Shown here: piece by piece, positions 48,410 through 56,911 of the stretch | How the letters are laid out: every line of letters starts with the position of its first letter | How positions within the stretch are numbered: position 1 is the stretch's first letter | DNA from: Stratiformator vulcanicus | Lineage (GTDB): Bacteria > Planctomycetota > Planctomycetia > Planctomycetales > Planctomycetaceae | Reading direction: 5' to 3' | Length of the DNA stretch: 64,000 nucleotides | NCBI RefSeq assembly: GCF_007744515.1 | Contig: NZ_CP036268.1 | Location: 186,001 to 250,000, forward strand | The notes under the pieces: generated by a model | Seen by the model: only the letters and a program-made list of their open reading frames with translations | Told to the model about the DNA's origin: nothing | Databases searched by the model: none | Program-made: the position numbers and the translations under genes

Positions 48410-48556
48410 TCGCGCGGGTTGTCTCAGATGCCGCCCTTGCCGACAAGATCGATCGCGACACGAATGTGATCAGTTGACCAGAAAGAGGCCGCCGGGCGAC
48501 GAACGTCTTCGGCCCATGAATCGCACGACCGAAATGGAAACAGGCGATCAGGCCGA

Positions 48557-48585
48557 TTGAGCAAGACCGGCCCTCGCGGTATTGT
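48557..48585 (+). promoter_or_regulatory. Candidate promoter of the 615-aa secreted protein
   Basis: TTGAGC (48557-48562), 17-base spacer, TATTGT (48580-48585), followed by a T-rich start region, about 30 bases before the AGGAGGA ribosome-binding site of the next gene. Good spacing, moderate hexamers. Confidence 0.45.
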
Positions 48586-48624
48586 ATTTTTAACGAAAAG
48601 GCTCGCGTTCAGGAGGAACCATCA

Positions 48625-50472
48625 ATGCCCAAGTTACGCAACTTCGCTTTGTTTCCAACGAGATCGTCAAGCGGAACGCGATCGATGTGTTCGCGGGCCG
48701 TCAGCCAACTGATGGTCGGCTTGATCGTTGCGGGGGCGTGTCTGGCTCCGGCAACCACTGCCATCGCAGAGCCTCCACCGCTTCCGGCAGACGCCGACGT
48801 GATCGTGCGGTTCGAGACACCGCGCCGGACGCTTCAACGGGTCGACCGTCTATCACGCCAGTTCCTGCCGAACGTTCTGCGGTTCGCCGATGGCAAAGGT
48901 CTGGCCGCAGGCCTCGAACCGCTGCATAAGCAGTGGGTGAAATTTCTGGGCGAGACGGATGATCTTGATCATGCTGCCGACTGGTACGGCGTGGGCTATC
49001 TCACCGCGGACCTCAACCTGCAATTTGCGGTACTGTTTCCGTTAGGAGAAGCGGAGGAGCAAGCGGCTTCGAACCTGCGGAGTCGGCTACCAGCCGGTTG
49101 GTCGGGTGAGGCGTCGGGCCGCTGGCTCATTGCATCGGCCGAGCCGCGGATCGTGGTGCGTGTTGCCGATGCGGCGGACGATGCCTCGGCCAAATTCGAG
49201 TTTCAGTCCGGGTCCGCGCGGGACGCCTTCACCGAGAGCGACTTCGCCGTGTGGGTCAATATCCCGGCCCTGCGCGCGAAGTTTGGTAGTGACAAAAAAA
49301 CCGTCATGCGGCAGATCGGCCAAGTCCTGCAGCAATCTGCCGAAGCCAATGGCAATGACGAAAATGAAGAAGAGAACAGCGGCTTTATTGAAACTATTCG
49401 TAAGAACGCTGCGGTCATTAAATTAATGCTCGGCATGCTTCTGGCCGACGCCGGCGATGCCGAAGCGATCGTTGCCGCGGCGAATTTCGACAACGACGGG
49501 CTGGGCAGCCGGCTTATCTACTCCGCCGCAGCCGATTCTGAACTGGCGGCCGCAATCTCGACACGTCGGCTCTCGGCATTTCCCCAGTTGGCCGAACTTC
49601 CGACGAACGCCCTGTATTACGTTCTGGCAACGGGAGAGGAACCGGAGTGGGTTGCCTCATTAATATCCTCCCTCGCGATGCTCGAAGGCGAAGAATTTAA
49701 AGCCTTAAAGAAAAAGTTAATGACGATTCTTAACGAGCGTCCCGTCGGCGACTTCGCGGCTGCGATCTGGACGGAGCCTTTGGCAAAGTCGAAGTTGCGT
49801 GCGGCAGCGATTGTCGAACTTAAAGATGACGAGGGCGTGATTCAGGAATGCCTCGGCACGGTCGAATCGATTGCGTCGTCGGCCCTTCGCGGGGGTGTCT
49901 CCGCGCGGACCACTCACTTTGAGGAAACACTGCCCGATCAGCACGGCGATGCCGCCACCCTTCAAGTGACCCGTCGCATCTCTCTTCAACATAGCGGTAC
50001 GAAAAACGAGAAGTCGAGCATCTGGCTCTCAGCGTATGAAGCCCTTTCCGGCAACGAAGGATGGATTATCAGTTCGCGGCAGAACCGGACCCACGCGACG
50101 ATCTCTGTAAGTTTGAACGACCCATTGCCGCTGCCCGAACATCGACTCGACGTTCAAGAATTCAGCCAGCCGGTCGAAGCCTCTCGGACGATCGGTCCGC
50201 GGCTTTCCGCTCCCGCTCGGTATGCCGCCTACCTCGATCTTGCCGGGCTTGCTCGGGAAGCGCTAACGATGTTCGCCATTGCCCAAGCCGATCAATTTCC
50301 GTTTCCGCTGGAGCAGCTTGATGCGCTTGAGCTCGAGCGAGACTTCGTTCGGCTGCGGGCCGATCACACAGAACGGGCCGTCCGCTGGGAATTCATCATG
50401 CCCGCGACGCAATTCACCGGCATCGACTCGATCGTCGGTCTGCTGTTCTCGACCGGTGCGCTGAAGCTCTGA
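48625..50472 (+). CDS. Hypothetical secreted protein
   Basis: 615 aa. AGGAGGA lies 8 bases before ATG 48625. Long signal peptide: basic N-terminus, hydrophobic segment SQLMVGLIVAGACLAPA, probable cleavage after AIA. The mature part alternates beta strands and helices without metal or catalytic motifs that I recognise. It contains an acidic Asn/Glu patch (NGNDENEEENS) and a repeated pattern of VIVRFETPRRTLQRVDRLSRQFLP / WVNIPALRAKFG helices. Planctomycete genomes hold many such large exported unknowns. It stands alone between the PLC-like gene (divergent) and the HNR-like gene (convergent). Confidence 0.75.
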   Translation: MPKLRNFALFPTRSSSGTRSMCSRAVSQLMVGLIVAGACLAPATTAIAEPPPLPADADVIVRFETPRRTLQRVDRLSRQFLPNVLRFADGKGLAAGLEPLHKQWVKFLGETDDLDHAADWYGVGYLTADLNLQFAVLFPLGEAEEQAASNLRSRLPAGWSGEASGRWLIASAEPRIVVRVADAADDASAKFEFQSGSARDAFTESDFAVWVNIPALRAKFGSDKKTVMRQIGQVLQQSAEANGNDENEEENSGFIETIRKNAAVIKLMLGMLLADAGDAEAIVAAANFDNDGLGSRLIYSAAADSELAAAISTRRLSAFPQLAELPTNALYYVLATGEEPEWVASLISSLAMLEGEEFKALKKKLMTILNERPVGDFAAAIWTEPLAKSKLRAAAIVELKDDEGVIQECLGTVESIASSALRGGVSARTTHFEETLPDQHGDAATLQVTRRISLQHSGTKNEKSSIWLSAYEALSGNEGWIISSRQNRTHATISVSLNDPLPLPEHRLDVQEFSQPVEASRTIGPRLSAPARYAAYLDLAGLAREALTMFAIAQADQFPFPLEQLDALELERDFVRLRADHTERAVRWEFIMPATQFTGIDSIVGLLFSTGALKL

Positions 50473-50496
50473 TCGCGTGTTATAATCTTTAATTAA

Positions 50497-51246
50497 TCAA
50501 CCGCTTCCGGTCGGCCACGTCTTTATTTCACTCGGCAAGATCGGTCCCAGCGGCGGTAGCGGGGGGAAGTCGAACAGGCTCGGCTTCGGCTCGATCTTCT
50601 CCTCAGGCGGGTCGAGTACCGGGTCAGGCACCGCGCCGGTCGACTGATACTGCTCCCAATTAAAATGCAGCGCCCGCATCGACGGATAGCTCGCAAAGAT
50701 CGTCGTCACCGATATTCCGCAGTGCCGCCTGAGCTGACTTCGCGTCGGCCGCCCCCCTCCCAGATACTCCCGCACCTCGCCGTACGCGTCGAGAATCTGC
50801 TCCAGCGAATAACTGGTATTGGCCGGCGTCGCCCAAGCCGGATCAAGCCCCGCCGACTCCTTTAAACCGGACCAACCCTCCCGGCCCGCGAGTCGTTTCA
50901 AGGTAGTCAGACCAACCCCCGACCACTCGCAAAAATCATCTTGCCGCGGACACTCCTCCCCCGTCTCGGCGGCGTAACGTTTTAAATGCTCCACAATCAT
51001 CGGCCGGCTCCACGCCCCGGCCCGCGGGGCCGACCGCCGCTGCCCTGCCTGCGGATCGCTCCGCCCGATCTGCTCCAGCCAGGCCAGCCGCAGCAGCTCC
51101 GCCCAACCCCCCTCGGGGAAATGCCGCCCGACGGTATTCTTGCCGACCCGCATCCGCTGCTGAAAATCAACATGCGTCATCGCCACCCCCGGCAACCCCA
51201 CATAAGCCTGCACCTTCTTAATTAAAGTCGCCCGCGTATATCGCAT
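50497..51246 (-). CDS. Protein of three tandem HNR (homing-endonuclease-associated repeat)-like modules
   Basis: 249 aa. Three copies of a three-helix module of about 53 residues are visible at 6-58, 81-135 and 147-200. Each has an early amphipathic helix (LIKKVQAYV, MIVEHLKRYAAETG, QILDAYGEVREYLGG), a G-x-P/E-C-P-like turn, then a helix-turn-helix-like end (VGKNTVGRHFPEGGWAELLRLA, VGLTTLKRLAGREGWSGLKE, ISVTTIFASYPSMRAL). This is the pattern of repeats found next to HNH nucleases in homing endonucleases and phage proteins, where they bind DNA. No nuclease domain is present. The tail is Pro-rich (FDFPPLPPLGPILP). Likely a DNA-binding protein; target unknown. Confidence 0.65.
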   Translation of the reverse strand: MRYTRATLIKKVQAYVGLPGVAMTHVDFQQRMRVGKNTVGRHFPEGGWAELLRLAWLEQIGRSDPQAGQRRSAPRAGAWSRPMIVEHLKRYAAETGEECPRQDDFCEWSGVGLTTLKRLAGREGWSGLKESAGLDPAWATPANTSYSLEQILDAYGEVREYLGGGRPTRSQLRRHCGISVTTIFASYPSMRALHFNWEQYQSTGAVPDPVLDPPEEKIEPKPSLFDFPPLPPLGPILPSEIKTWPTGSG

Positions 51247-51339
51247 GGTTACAAGTGGGTTAAAGTGGTGATGATCCCACCCTACTCAACTTTGTTGCGC
51301 ACGCGTCCGCGTGTTTGTGCCTGCGGCAGCCCGTTCATC

Positions 51340-51478
51340 GGGTGGCCCGGGTCCAATCGAGCCGGGCGGCACAGCCGAAAGAGGCCTTGGGGAAGAATGA
51401 GCCAGTGCCGTGACTCGGGGCACCCCACCACGACCTCTTGTTGCTCCGCAACCCGGACGTATAGCGTCCGGGCCACCC
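51340..51478. repeat. Palindromic intergenic element (139 bp)
   Basis: GGGTGGCCCGG (51340-51350) and CCGGGCCACCC (51468-51478) are perfect terminal inverted repeats. The right end also contains a hairpin CCCGGACG-tatag-CGTCCGGG (51452-51472). MITE-like. The 101-codon minus-strand frame over it is a consequence of the repeat, not a gene. Next to it TGTGCCTGCGGCAGC (51316-51330) repeats a string found at 2886-2900; its reverse is near 56864. The rest of the 367-base gap (51247-51613) shows nothing recognisable. Confidence 0.65.
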
Positions 51479-51613
51479 TGCGTATCAACTTCAGGCTGCA
51501 TGCTCCTTTGCATTGCGGTTCGGCAAAGTGATTCTGCCTCTTTGGTACTATTGTTCGGTCATCATAAACGATCGTACGAATTCTCAAGACCTTTTAAGCT
51601 GACGATCGAGAAC

Positions 51614-52348
51614 CTACGGTGTTCTCAATTCTTCTTTTGCCCGATCGGACGCCTTTCGCCGCCGCGCGCGATTCTTTACCACCTCAATGATCTGACGGAC
51701 GTATTCGAGATCCTGTTTGCCTGACAATTGGTCCCAGCCGTCGAGTTCAAAGCTCTCTAGTTGATCCATCAGAAGGAGACGCTCGTACTGTTCAATGCTC
51801 AGTTCCGGGGCACCTTCGCCGAAGTAAAAGTGCTTTAAACGTTCGCTTTTGAAAAAGTCAGCGAGCAGATCGGGGTCTATTTGCGATCCGAAAACGAAAG
51901 AAAGGCTTCGCAGCTTACTATTGAGTACGCCGACCGCCTCAAAGTCCGCTTTGGTGGGCTTGCCCGCGAATGACCCGACGTGCAACTCGAAATACAAAAG
52001 TTCGATATCTTGAAATGCCGAAATTGATTGCAGGGCGGATGTCGAAAGATGCCCTTTGAAGTCAAAGAATTTAAGGCCGGGCATTTTTCCGAATAATGAC
52101 AGGCCGCCTTTCTCCGGAAAACGGCAGTTCTTAACAATCAGGGTGTGAATGCAATCGGATGTTGCGAGGTCATTCATTTGAGAGGATGTGAAGCGGTGAT
52201 TACTGATGGAGAACTGGCGGTCCGCTGCATTGAACCGGCCCTTTTTCATCCATTTAAATGGTGGGCTTTCGTCTAAATCCTCGGAACACGTGTAAGTGCA
52301 AGACACCATGCTTATGGCGAATGCCAGTACTGTAGCCAAACGTATCAT
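51614..52348 (-). CDS. LRR-like lipoprotein, paralog 2 of the 51.6-56.1 kb locus
   Basis: 244 aa. Short signal with lipobox MVSC (about residue 17), so probably a lipoprotein. Irregular leucine-rich-repeat-like strands follow (HTLIVKNCRFPEKGGLSLF, MPGLKFFDFKGHLSTSALQSI, LRSLSFVFGSQIDPDLLADF, LKHFYFGEGAPEL), then YERLLLMDQLESFELDGWDQL and a basic helical end (VVKNRARRRKASDRAK). It is paralogous to the protein at 52974-53738: Y-E-x-LLLMD-x-L-x5-L-x-GW-x-QLS and the charged tail are shared, while the first half is strongly diverged. The start overlaps the stop of the orphan module by four bases (ATGA). GC content is visibly lower than in surrounding genes. Confidence 0.75.
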   Translation of the reverse strand: MIRLATVLAFAISMVSCTYTCSEDLDESPPFKWMKKGRFNAADRQFSISNHRFTSSQMNDLATSDCIHTLIVKNCRFPEKGGLSLFGKMPGLKFFDFKGHLSTSALQSISAFQDIELLYFELHVGSFAGKPTKADFEAVGVLNSKLRSLSFVFGSQIDPDLLADFFKSERLKHFYFGEGAPELSIEQYERLLLMDQLESFELDGWDQLSGKQDLEYVRQIIEVVKNRARRRKASDRAKEELRTP

Positions 52349-52959
52349 TCTACAATTTCCTTGACACGAATGTTACTGTAAATTACCCCGCTGCCCCAGT
52401 GCTGCTGAAACAAAATTGTGTCACTTTTGGGACGCGTTTTCCCTCCGCCTGTCCCGCCCTCAATTGTTCCGTAGTCGATCCAATCGCCATCGCCGAGCTT
52501 GACGAGAACACTATAAGTGTTATTTGAAGGTTCGTTGTCATCCGTCCTCAATCGCTGAATTCGCATTGTAATGGAGCCACCGCCCTGAGGAGCGTTTTGC
52601 AAGTCAGTCAGTAATGTCGCGTCCGTTTCATTGTAAGGCACTCCGGTGATCAGAGAAGCCACATCCTCCTGCAACCATGGCTTCGTTCCACCGGTCATAT
52701 CGACCTTCCCGCCGACGACGGTTCCGCTCACATTGGCAGTGTTCCCCCCAATAATAACCTGCCCGGCAGTCATGGCAGCCAGCAGAGACGCGGTATCGAA
52801 GATTTGAACCTCTACCTTGTTATCAAAGTAGACGCCACCGTTCGAGAAGAAGCCCGGCTTGCTCTTATGATAATCCGCATCTACATAATTTCCGGCTGTC
52901 ACTCCCGGGCGGCCGTCCTCAAGACTATAGTCGGGCGAAAGTTCATAACTCAGGCACAC
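52345..52959 (-). CDS. Orphan copy of the C-terminal lectin/DUF1080-like module
   Basis: 204 aa from GTG 52959, the only start available after the frame opens. It aligns along its full length with the last about 198 residues of the 794-aa protein: SLEDGRPGVTAGNYVDAD / SFENGRPGITTGHYVEAD, KPGFFSNGGVYFDNK / KPGFFANGGVYFDNK, LITGVPYNE / LISGVPYAS, ILFQQHWGSGVIYSNIRVKEI / IHFQQHWGSGVIYSNINIKEI. The GVYFDNKxExQIxD and closing segments resemble DUF1080-type concanavalin-like domains. There is no export signal, so it may be silent, translated by coupling, or a recombination reserve for the large gene. It lies 14 bases after the first LRR gene and overlaps the second by four. Confidence 0.75.
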   Translation of the reverse strand: MCLSYELSPDYSLEDGRPGVTAGNYVDADYHKSKPGFFSNGGVYFDNKVEVQIFDTASLLAAMTAGQVIIGGNTANVSGTVVGGKVDMTGGTKPWLQEDVASLITGVPYNETDATLLTDLQNAPQGGGSITMRIQRLRTDDNEPSNNTYSVLVKLGDGDWIDYGTIEGGTGGGKTRPKSDTILFQQHWGSGVIYSNIRVKEIVE

Positions 52960-52973
52960 ATCATTTCGACCGA

Positions 52974-53738
52974 TTAAGAGGGGCCAGCACCGTCATTGCG
53001 AAGTTTGCTTCGCTTTCGATTGAAGAAGGCGCGGGAGCGTCGTTGAGCACGAGCTTCGGCAACTTCCATGATGATCTTGACGTACCGGCGATCGGGATCG
53101 CTCAGCTGCTCCCACCCGCTGAGATTGACGGTTCTTAATTCATCCATCAGAAGCAAATTCTCGTAAGTCCTGACCGGCAAACCAGGTATTGGATCTTCGA
53201 TTGAAAAGCCAGTTAACTTGGGGTTGGCAAGAAGTAGTTGGATCAGCTTTACGTTGGGTTGAATACCGACCTCGATACCAAATCCTTTCAAATGCTTGTT
53301 CAGAGCGGGAATCGCTTGCAGCTCGCTCGGGCGCGCGGTGTTCCATTGCGAATAACTAGAAAGCGACACATTAAACGACTCGAGCGATTGGATTTTCGCC
53401 ATGGTGGCAAACATGTCTTCGGGAACCGTCGAATAGAAGTCGAATGACTTGACGGAAGGCATCGAAGCAAGCGGTTCGATCGAATTATCCGGGAATGAAC
53501 AGTTAATGAAAATGATATACGGCACATGATCCAGTTTGGACAATTGTTCTAACTGGCATTTGTCGAAGGATCTTCGTTCAAATCTCAGCGCACCTTCTTG
53601 GAGAACCTCGTCCGGCTTAACCCACGACAAAAGACTGTCATCCGCCGCAACAGGGTGTTGGCTCGCCGAGTACGCGAGAGCGTGGCAAATAACTAGTAAT
53701 GAAGCCGCTTTACATAGGCCCCAAAGTCCCGCGCCCAT
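52974..53738 (-). CDS. Exported LRR-like protein, paralog 1
   Basis: 254 aa. N-terminal hydrophobic signal (LWGLCKAASLLVICHALAYSAS), probable cleavage before QHPVAADD. LRR-like strands follow (PYIIFINCSFPDNSIEPLASM, VKSFDFYSTVPEDMFATMAKI, LESFNVSLSSYSQ, LTGFSIEDPIPGLP), then YENLLLMDELRTVNLSGWEQLSD and a basic tail (EARAQRRSRAFFNRKRSK). The start codon overlaps the stop of the 794-aa gene by one base (TGATG), so translation is probably coupled. One such LRR protein is paired with each copy of the DUF1080-like module, implying that it works with, or protects against, that module. Confidence 0.75.
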   Translation of the reverse strand: MGAGLWGLCKAASLLVICHALAYSASQHPVAADDSLLSWVKPDEVLQEGALRFERRSFDKCQLEQLSKLDHVPYIIFINCSFPDNSIEPLASMPSVKSFDFYSTVPEDMFATMAKIQSLESFNVSLSSYSQWNTARPSELQAIPALNKHLKGFGIEVGIQPNVKLIQLLLANPKLTGFSIEDPIPGLPVRTYENLLLMDELRTVNLSGWEQLSDPDRRYVKIIMEVAEARAQRRSRAFFNRKRSKLRNDGAGPS

Positions 53739-56122
53739 CAGATTTCCTTAATATTAATGTTGGAGTAAATCACGCCGCTGCCCCAATGTTGCTGGAAGTG
53801 AATCTTCCCATTGGGAACGCGCCGTTTGCTTGATCCGCTAGTTCCACCGTCGATTCTAGTCCATTCACCCCAGTCGCCGTCTCCGACGAGTGTGCGAATT
53901 TCGTAGATGCTGTCGACTCCGTCAGCCTCTATTCTGCGAAATTGAATTGCTATTTGACCGCCTCCCTGAGGCGCAGTCTCCAGATCAGTCATAGAATTCA
54001 AAGAACTGTCGCTCGCGTACGGCACACCACTAATCAAGGTGTTCACACTTTCCTGCCTCCAAGGCTTGGAGCCACCAGAGAGATTCGTCACACTTCCGTT
54101 CAACCCGCCATTAAGTGTCACCTGATTTCCGCCGATTACCACGGGTGTTCCATTAATTGCCGCAAGCAATGCAGCAGTGTCGTATATCTGTAGTTCAGCT
54201 TTGTTGTCAAAGTAAACACCGCCATTCGCAAAAAAGCCCGGTTTACTGTCTGCATTGTCAGCTTCGACATAGTGCCCGGTTGTTATACCGGGGCGACCAT
54301 TCTCAAAAGAATACTCAAACGAAATCTCGTAGGCGTAACTGCCAGCTTGATCAATGTCAAACGTCACGTCGTATGTACTACCAAGGTTCTTACCCAACCA
54401 CTGCCCGGTCGATTCATTCTTCACTGGCCCCGGCGTGCGGAGTTGAGCGGGTGTTCCGCCTGCGATCGTCGCCAATGACCCGATGACTTTCCAGCCGGTC
54501 GGCACATCGACGGTATTGTCCCAATGCGATGTATCGAGACTCAAGTCGGTCGCGGGGTCGACTGCGATTTTCAGAGCTTCGACGCTGACACTGATCGTAT
54601 CTCGCTCGATGATTGTGGCACGGTCTTCGGAGTAGAGCCGCAAGTGGACCTTAAAATCACCTTCGCCATAACCTTCCACATAGACCGTGCTCGGGAGACT
54701 GCTTTGCCCATCGGCGCCGATCTTCCAATAACGACGTGACCCCTGTGTTACAGTCGGATCATACCCAGTTAGCGACGACTTCTGCTGATTGCTATACAAG
54801 CGAAGCTGGGTTGCTTCCAAAGCAATCCATTTCCCGGCGTTGGCTGCGACATGGACTTCCGAAAGATCAAGCGACACTTCGAGCAGGTCATCGTCGATAA
54901 AAGTGCCGAAACTTGTATATGTTGCAGAGGAATCTGATGAGTCGGCTACTCCGTTCAAATTGTCATCATCAACATTAACGAAAGTTCGCAGGCCGAGACC
55001 ATTTGAGGGGTCTTCCGCGGCGTCATCGTCCTCATCGATATCGCCGTCTCCGTCAATATCGGCCCCCAAATCAATCCCGGTCATATCCGCAACCGAAACC
55101 ACCACCCGTCCACTCGCCGCATCAAAGCCGGCTGCGCCGCCCTGTGTCGCAGTCACTTCAAACGCTTCGGTGAAGCCGACGCCTTTCCAGGACTTGCCGT
55201 CGATGTAGCCGGTCGATTCATAGTCGAGCTGTTTAATTAATGTCAGCTTGTGCTCGCCGTCGATCTCTTCGATTTCGAAGTATTCGCTATTGCTGAGCGA
55301 GACCGAGAACGGATCGGACGCCCATTCGGCGGGGAGGGTAGCGACATAGGTGCCGACGGCCGTGTCTTCGCTCAGCGTAATATTAATGTCGCCGACGACC
55401 GCGATCTTAACGCCCGCGGAGTCGCTCGAAACGCCATCGGTCACCGTGTAAGACAATTCATCCACGCCGAGGTAGTCGGCGTCGGGTTTATAGAACAGGC
55501 CGCCGCGTTTGCTCAGCCATTTCGCGACACCGCCGTCGGTCGAGACGTCGCGCTGCGTCGTCGTGGTGAGGTCATCGCCGTCCGAGTCGTTGTCGTTATC
55601 GAATAACGGCCCGCGCCAGCCGGTGTAAATGTCGTCTTCATTATTAATGACGAATGCGTCGTCGGCCGCCGTGACGGCGCTATTTTTAAGTTTAATATTG
55701 ACCGTCGCGTCGTAGGTGTCGGTGCCGTTGTCGACGGTGATATCGAAGGACGCGACGAGTTCGTCGTCCGCGTTGGTGCTGAAATTCTTAGGCGCGATCC
55801 AGTCGATGCCGCCCCACTTACTAACCCATCTTAATTGTCCGCCGTCGACGCCGTTGGCGGGTGTGAAATTGCTATGCCCGGTAATTTGGGCCGACGGGTC
55901 GTTTAATTCATCGAGTAGTAACGAGTCGCGCCAGCCGGTCGAGATCCGCTTTTGGGTTTGATGCCAGTCGATGTCGATCGTCTGCGGGTTGGTCGCGGTG
56001 CCCGAAAGCATCACCCGCTGCTCCAGCGGTTCGATTGCGGTGAAGCCGCGTCGACGGCGTCGCGGGCGAAAGGAATTTGCGGAATCAACGTAGAGGGAGC
56101 GCAGCCAGTCCGTGACGACCAT
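53738..56122 (-). CDS. LEPR-XLL-type exported multidomain protein with C-terminal lectin/DUF1080-like module
   Basis: 794 aa. The N-terminus has Arg-rich RRRRR then FTAIEPLEQRVMLSG (residues 27-41), a LEPR-XLL-like element that marks large exported planctomycete proteins. Residues 75-160 and 180-260 are two Ig/cadherin-like tandem domains (VSKWGGIDWIAP..., LSKRGGLFYKP..DELSYTVTDG). About 262-360 is a cadherin-like domain (INITLSEDTAVGTYVATLP). DIDGDGDIDEDDD is a dockerin/EF-hand-like calcium loop. A beta region follows, then from about residue 597 the DUF1080-like module that is duplicated downstream. Probably surface or periplasmic, calcium-stabilised, carbohydrate-binding. Base composition falls toward the 3' part, as if the module came from elsewhere. 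Confidence 0.82.
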   Translation of the reverse strand: MVVTDWLRSLYVDSANSFRPRRRRRGFTAIEPLEQRVMLSGTATNPQTIDIDWHQTQKRISTGWRDSLLLDELNDPSAQITGHSNFTPANGVDGGQLRWVSKWGGIDWIAPKNFSTNADDELVASFDITVDNGTDTYDATVNIKLKNSAVTAADDAFVINNEDDIYTGWRGPLFDNDNDSDGDDLTTTTQRDVSTDGGVAKWLSKRGGLFYKPDADYLGVDELSYTVTDGVSSDSAGVKIAVVGDINITLSEDTAVGTYVATLPAEWASDPFSVSLSNSEYFEIEEIDGEHKLTLIKQLDYESTGYIDGKSWKGVGFTEAFEVTATQGGAAGFDAASGRVVVSVADMTGIDLGADIDGDGDIDEDDDAAEDPSNGLGLRTFVNVDDDNLNGVADSSDSSATYTSFGTFIDDDLLEVSLDLSEVHVAANAGKWIALEATQLRLYSNQQKSSLTGYDPTVTQGSRRYWKIGADGQSSLPSTVYVEGYGEGDFKVHLRLYSEDRATIIERDTISVSVEALKIAVDPATDLSLDTSHWDNTVDVPTGWKVIGSLATIAGGTPAQLRTPGPVKNESTGQWLGKNLGSTYDVTFDIDQAGSYAYEISFEYSFENGRPGITTGHYVEADNADSKPGFFANGGVYFDNKAELQIYDTAALLAAINGTPVVIGGNQVTLNGGLNGSVTNLSGGSKPWRQESVNTLISGVPYASDSSLNSMTDLETAPQGGGQIAIQFRRIEADGVDSIYEIRTLVGDGDWGEWTRIDGGTSGSSKRRVPNGKIHFQQHWGSGVIYSNINIKEI

Positions 56123-56911
56123 CGGGAAATTCCTTCGGCAGGGAGGGCAAATGCGGCACAGCCGCGGCTGGGATTAAATGCGCGTACAGTAGTGAACGTT
56201 GAGTTGGTGGGGAGAATATCGCCACGTTTCTGCAACGCAACCGCAATCGAGAAAAAACCGCCCGAGGGGGGGTGACAGATTCTGTCACCCCTCTGCCGAA
56301 GTGCGTTGAAAATAACGAGTTGCAATCGGCGATTATTTTGGAGAAATTTTGGAGTTTTGCGACCAGCCGGGCTTAGAAGAGTCTCCGCACGGTTGTTTTA
56401 TCGATCGATGTCGAAACGCAACTCTTAACTTCGCCTCTTCCGGACAAATCGAATTTGTCAGGGGCACGGTCAGGCCCGGCGAGTGTGATGATGTGGCTGG
56501 TGGCCAATCTGCGCGGCGAAATCGCTTCCCAAACAATCCCAACACTTTCCCATTTTCCTGTTTGAAAGTTGCGCCGGGCGGTGGGGAATCGCCCCTTTTT
56601 ACCTGTTGATGTGAACCGGTGGACGCCGGGGCGTCAAGGGTGGGGGAGAGGTTGGAGGTGAGAGGTGAGTGGTGAGTGGTGAGTGGTTAGAGGGAGTGCT
56701 GGCTTCGCTCGGTTTTGTGTTTGTGCTGCGGTGGGGTTGGTCGCGCAACGGGATGGGGCGGGGGTGATTTGCATCAGTCCGCGGGGGGGATGCTCCTTCG
56801 GAGTTTAGAGTCTAGGGGCGAGTGGCTAGTGGAAGGAAGGAGCTTCCACTGGAACGCTGCCGCAGGCACAGAGGGACGAACGTCCCCCGCAGGCACAGGG
56901 ACGCGGATGCG
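56123..56911. other. Long intergenic region upstream of the LEPR-XLL gene
   Basis: 789 bases holding a perfect 21-nt palindrome (56270-56290) and a degenerate tandem run GTGAGTG-GTGAGTG-GTGAGTG at about 56661-56690. A GAGTGGCTAGTGG-type purine stretch lies near 56818-56835, related to those at 38541 and 39831. The small repeated string CCGCAGGCACAG appears twice (56865 and 56889). No protein-like frame or RNA gene seen. Confidence 0.5.
56270..56290 (-). promoter_or_regulatory. Perfect 21-nt palindrome upstream of the LEPR-XLL gene
   Basis: GGGTGACAGA-T-TCTGTCACCC, 10-bp perfect arms with a single central base, 148 bases upstream of ATG 56122. On the minus strand it is followed by a GC-rich stretch and TTTTTT (56251-56256 region), so it may be a terminator of transcription arriving from comM, or an operator for the locus. 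Confidence 0.5.

Noticed and set aside
51282-51587. 101-codon frame between the HNR-like and LRR genes
   Set aside because: Coincides with the 139-bp palindromic element; the protein would be encoded by the repeat.
53738-56122. Calling the large protein a polymorphic toxin outright
   Set aside because: Cassette geometry fits, but the C-terminal module resembles DUF1080/lectin folds and no toxin motif is visible; kept only as a hypothesis.
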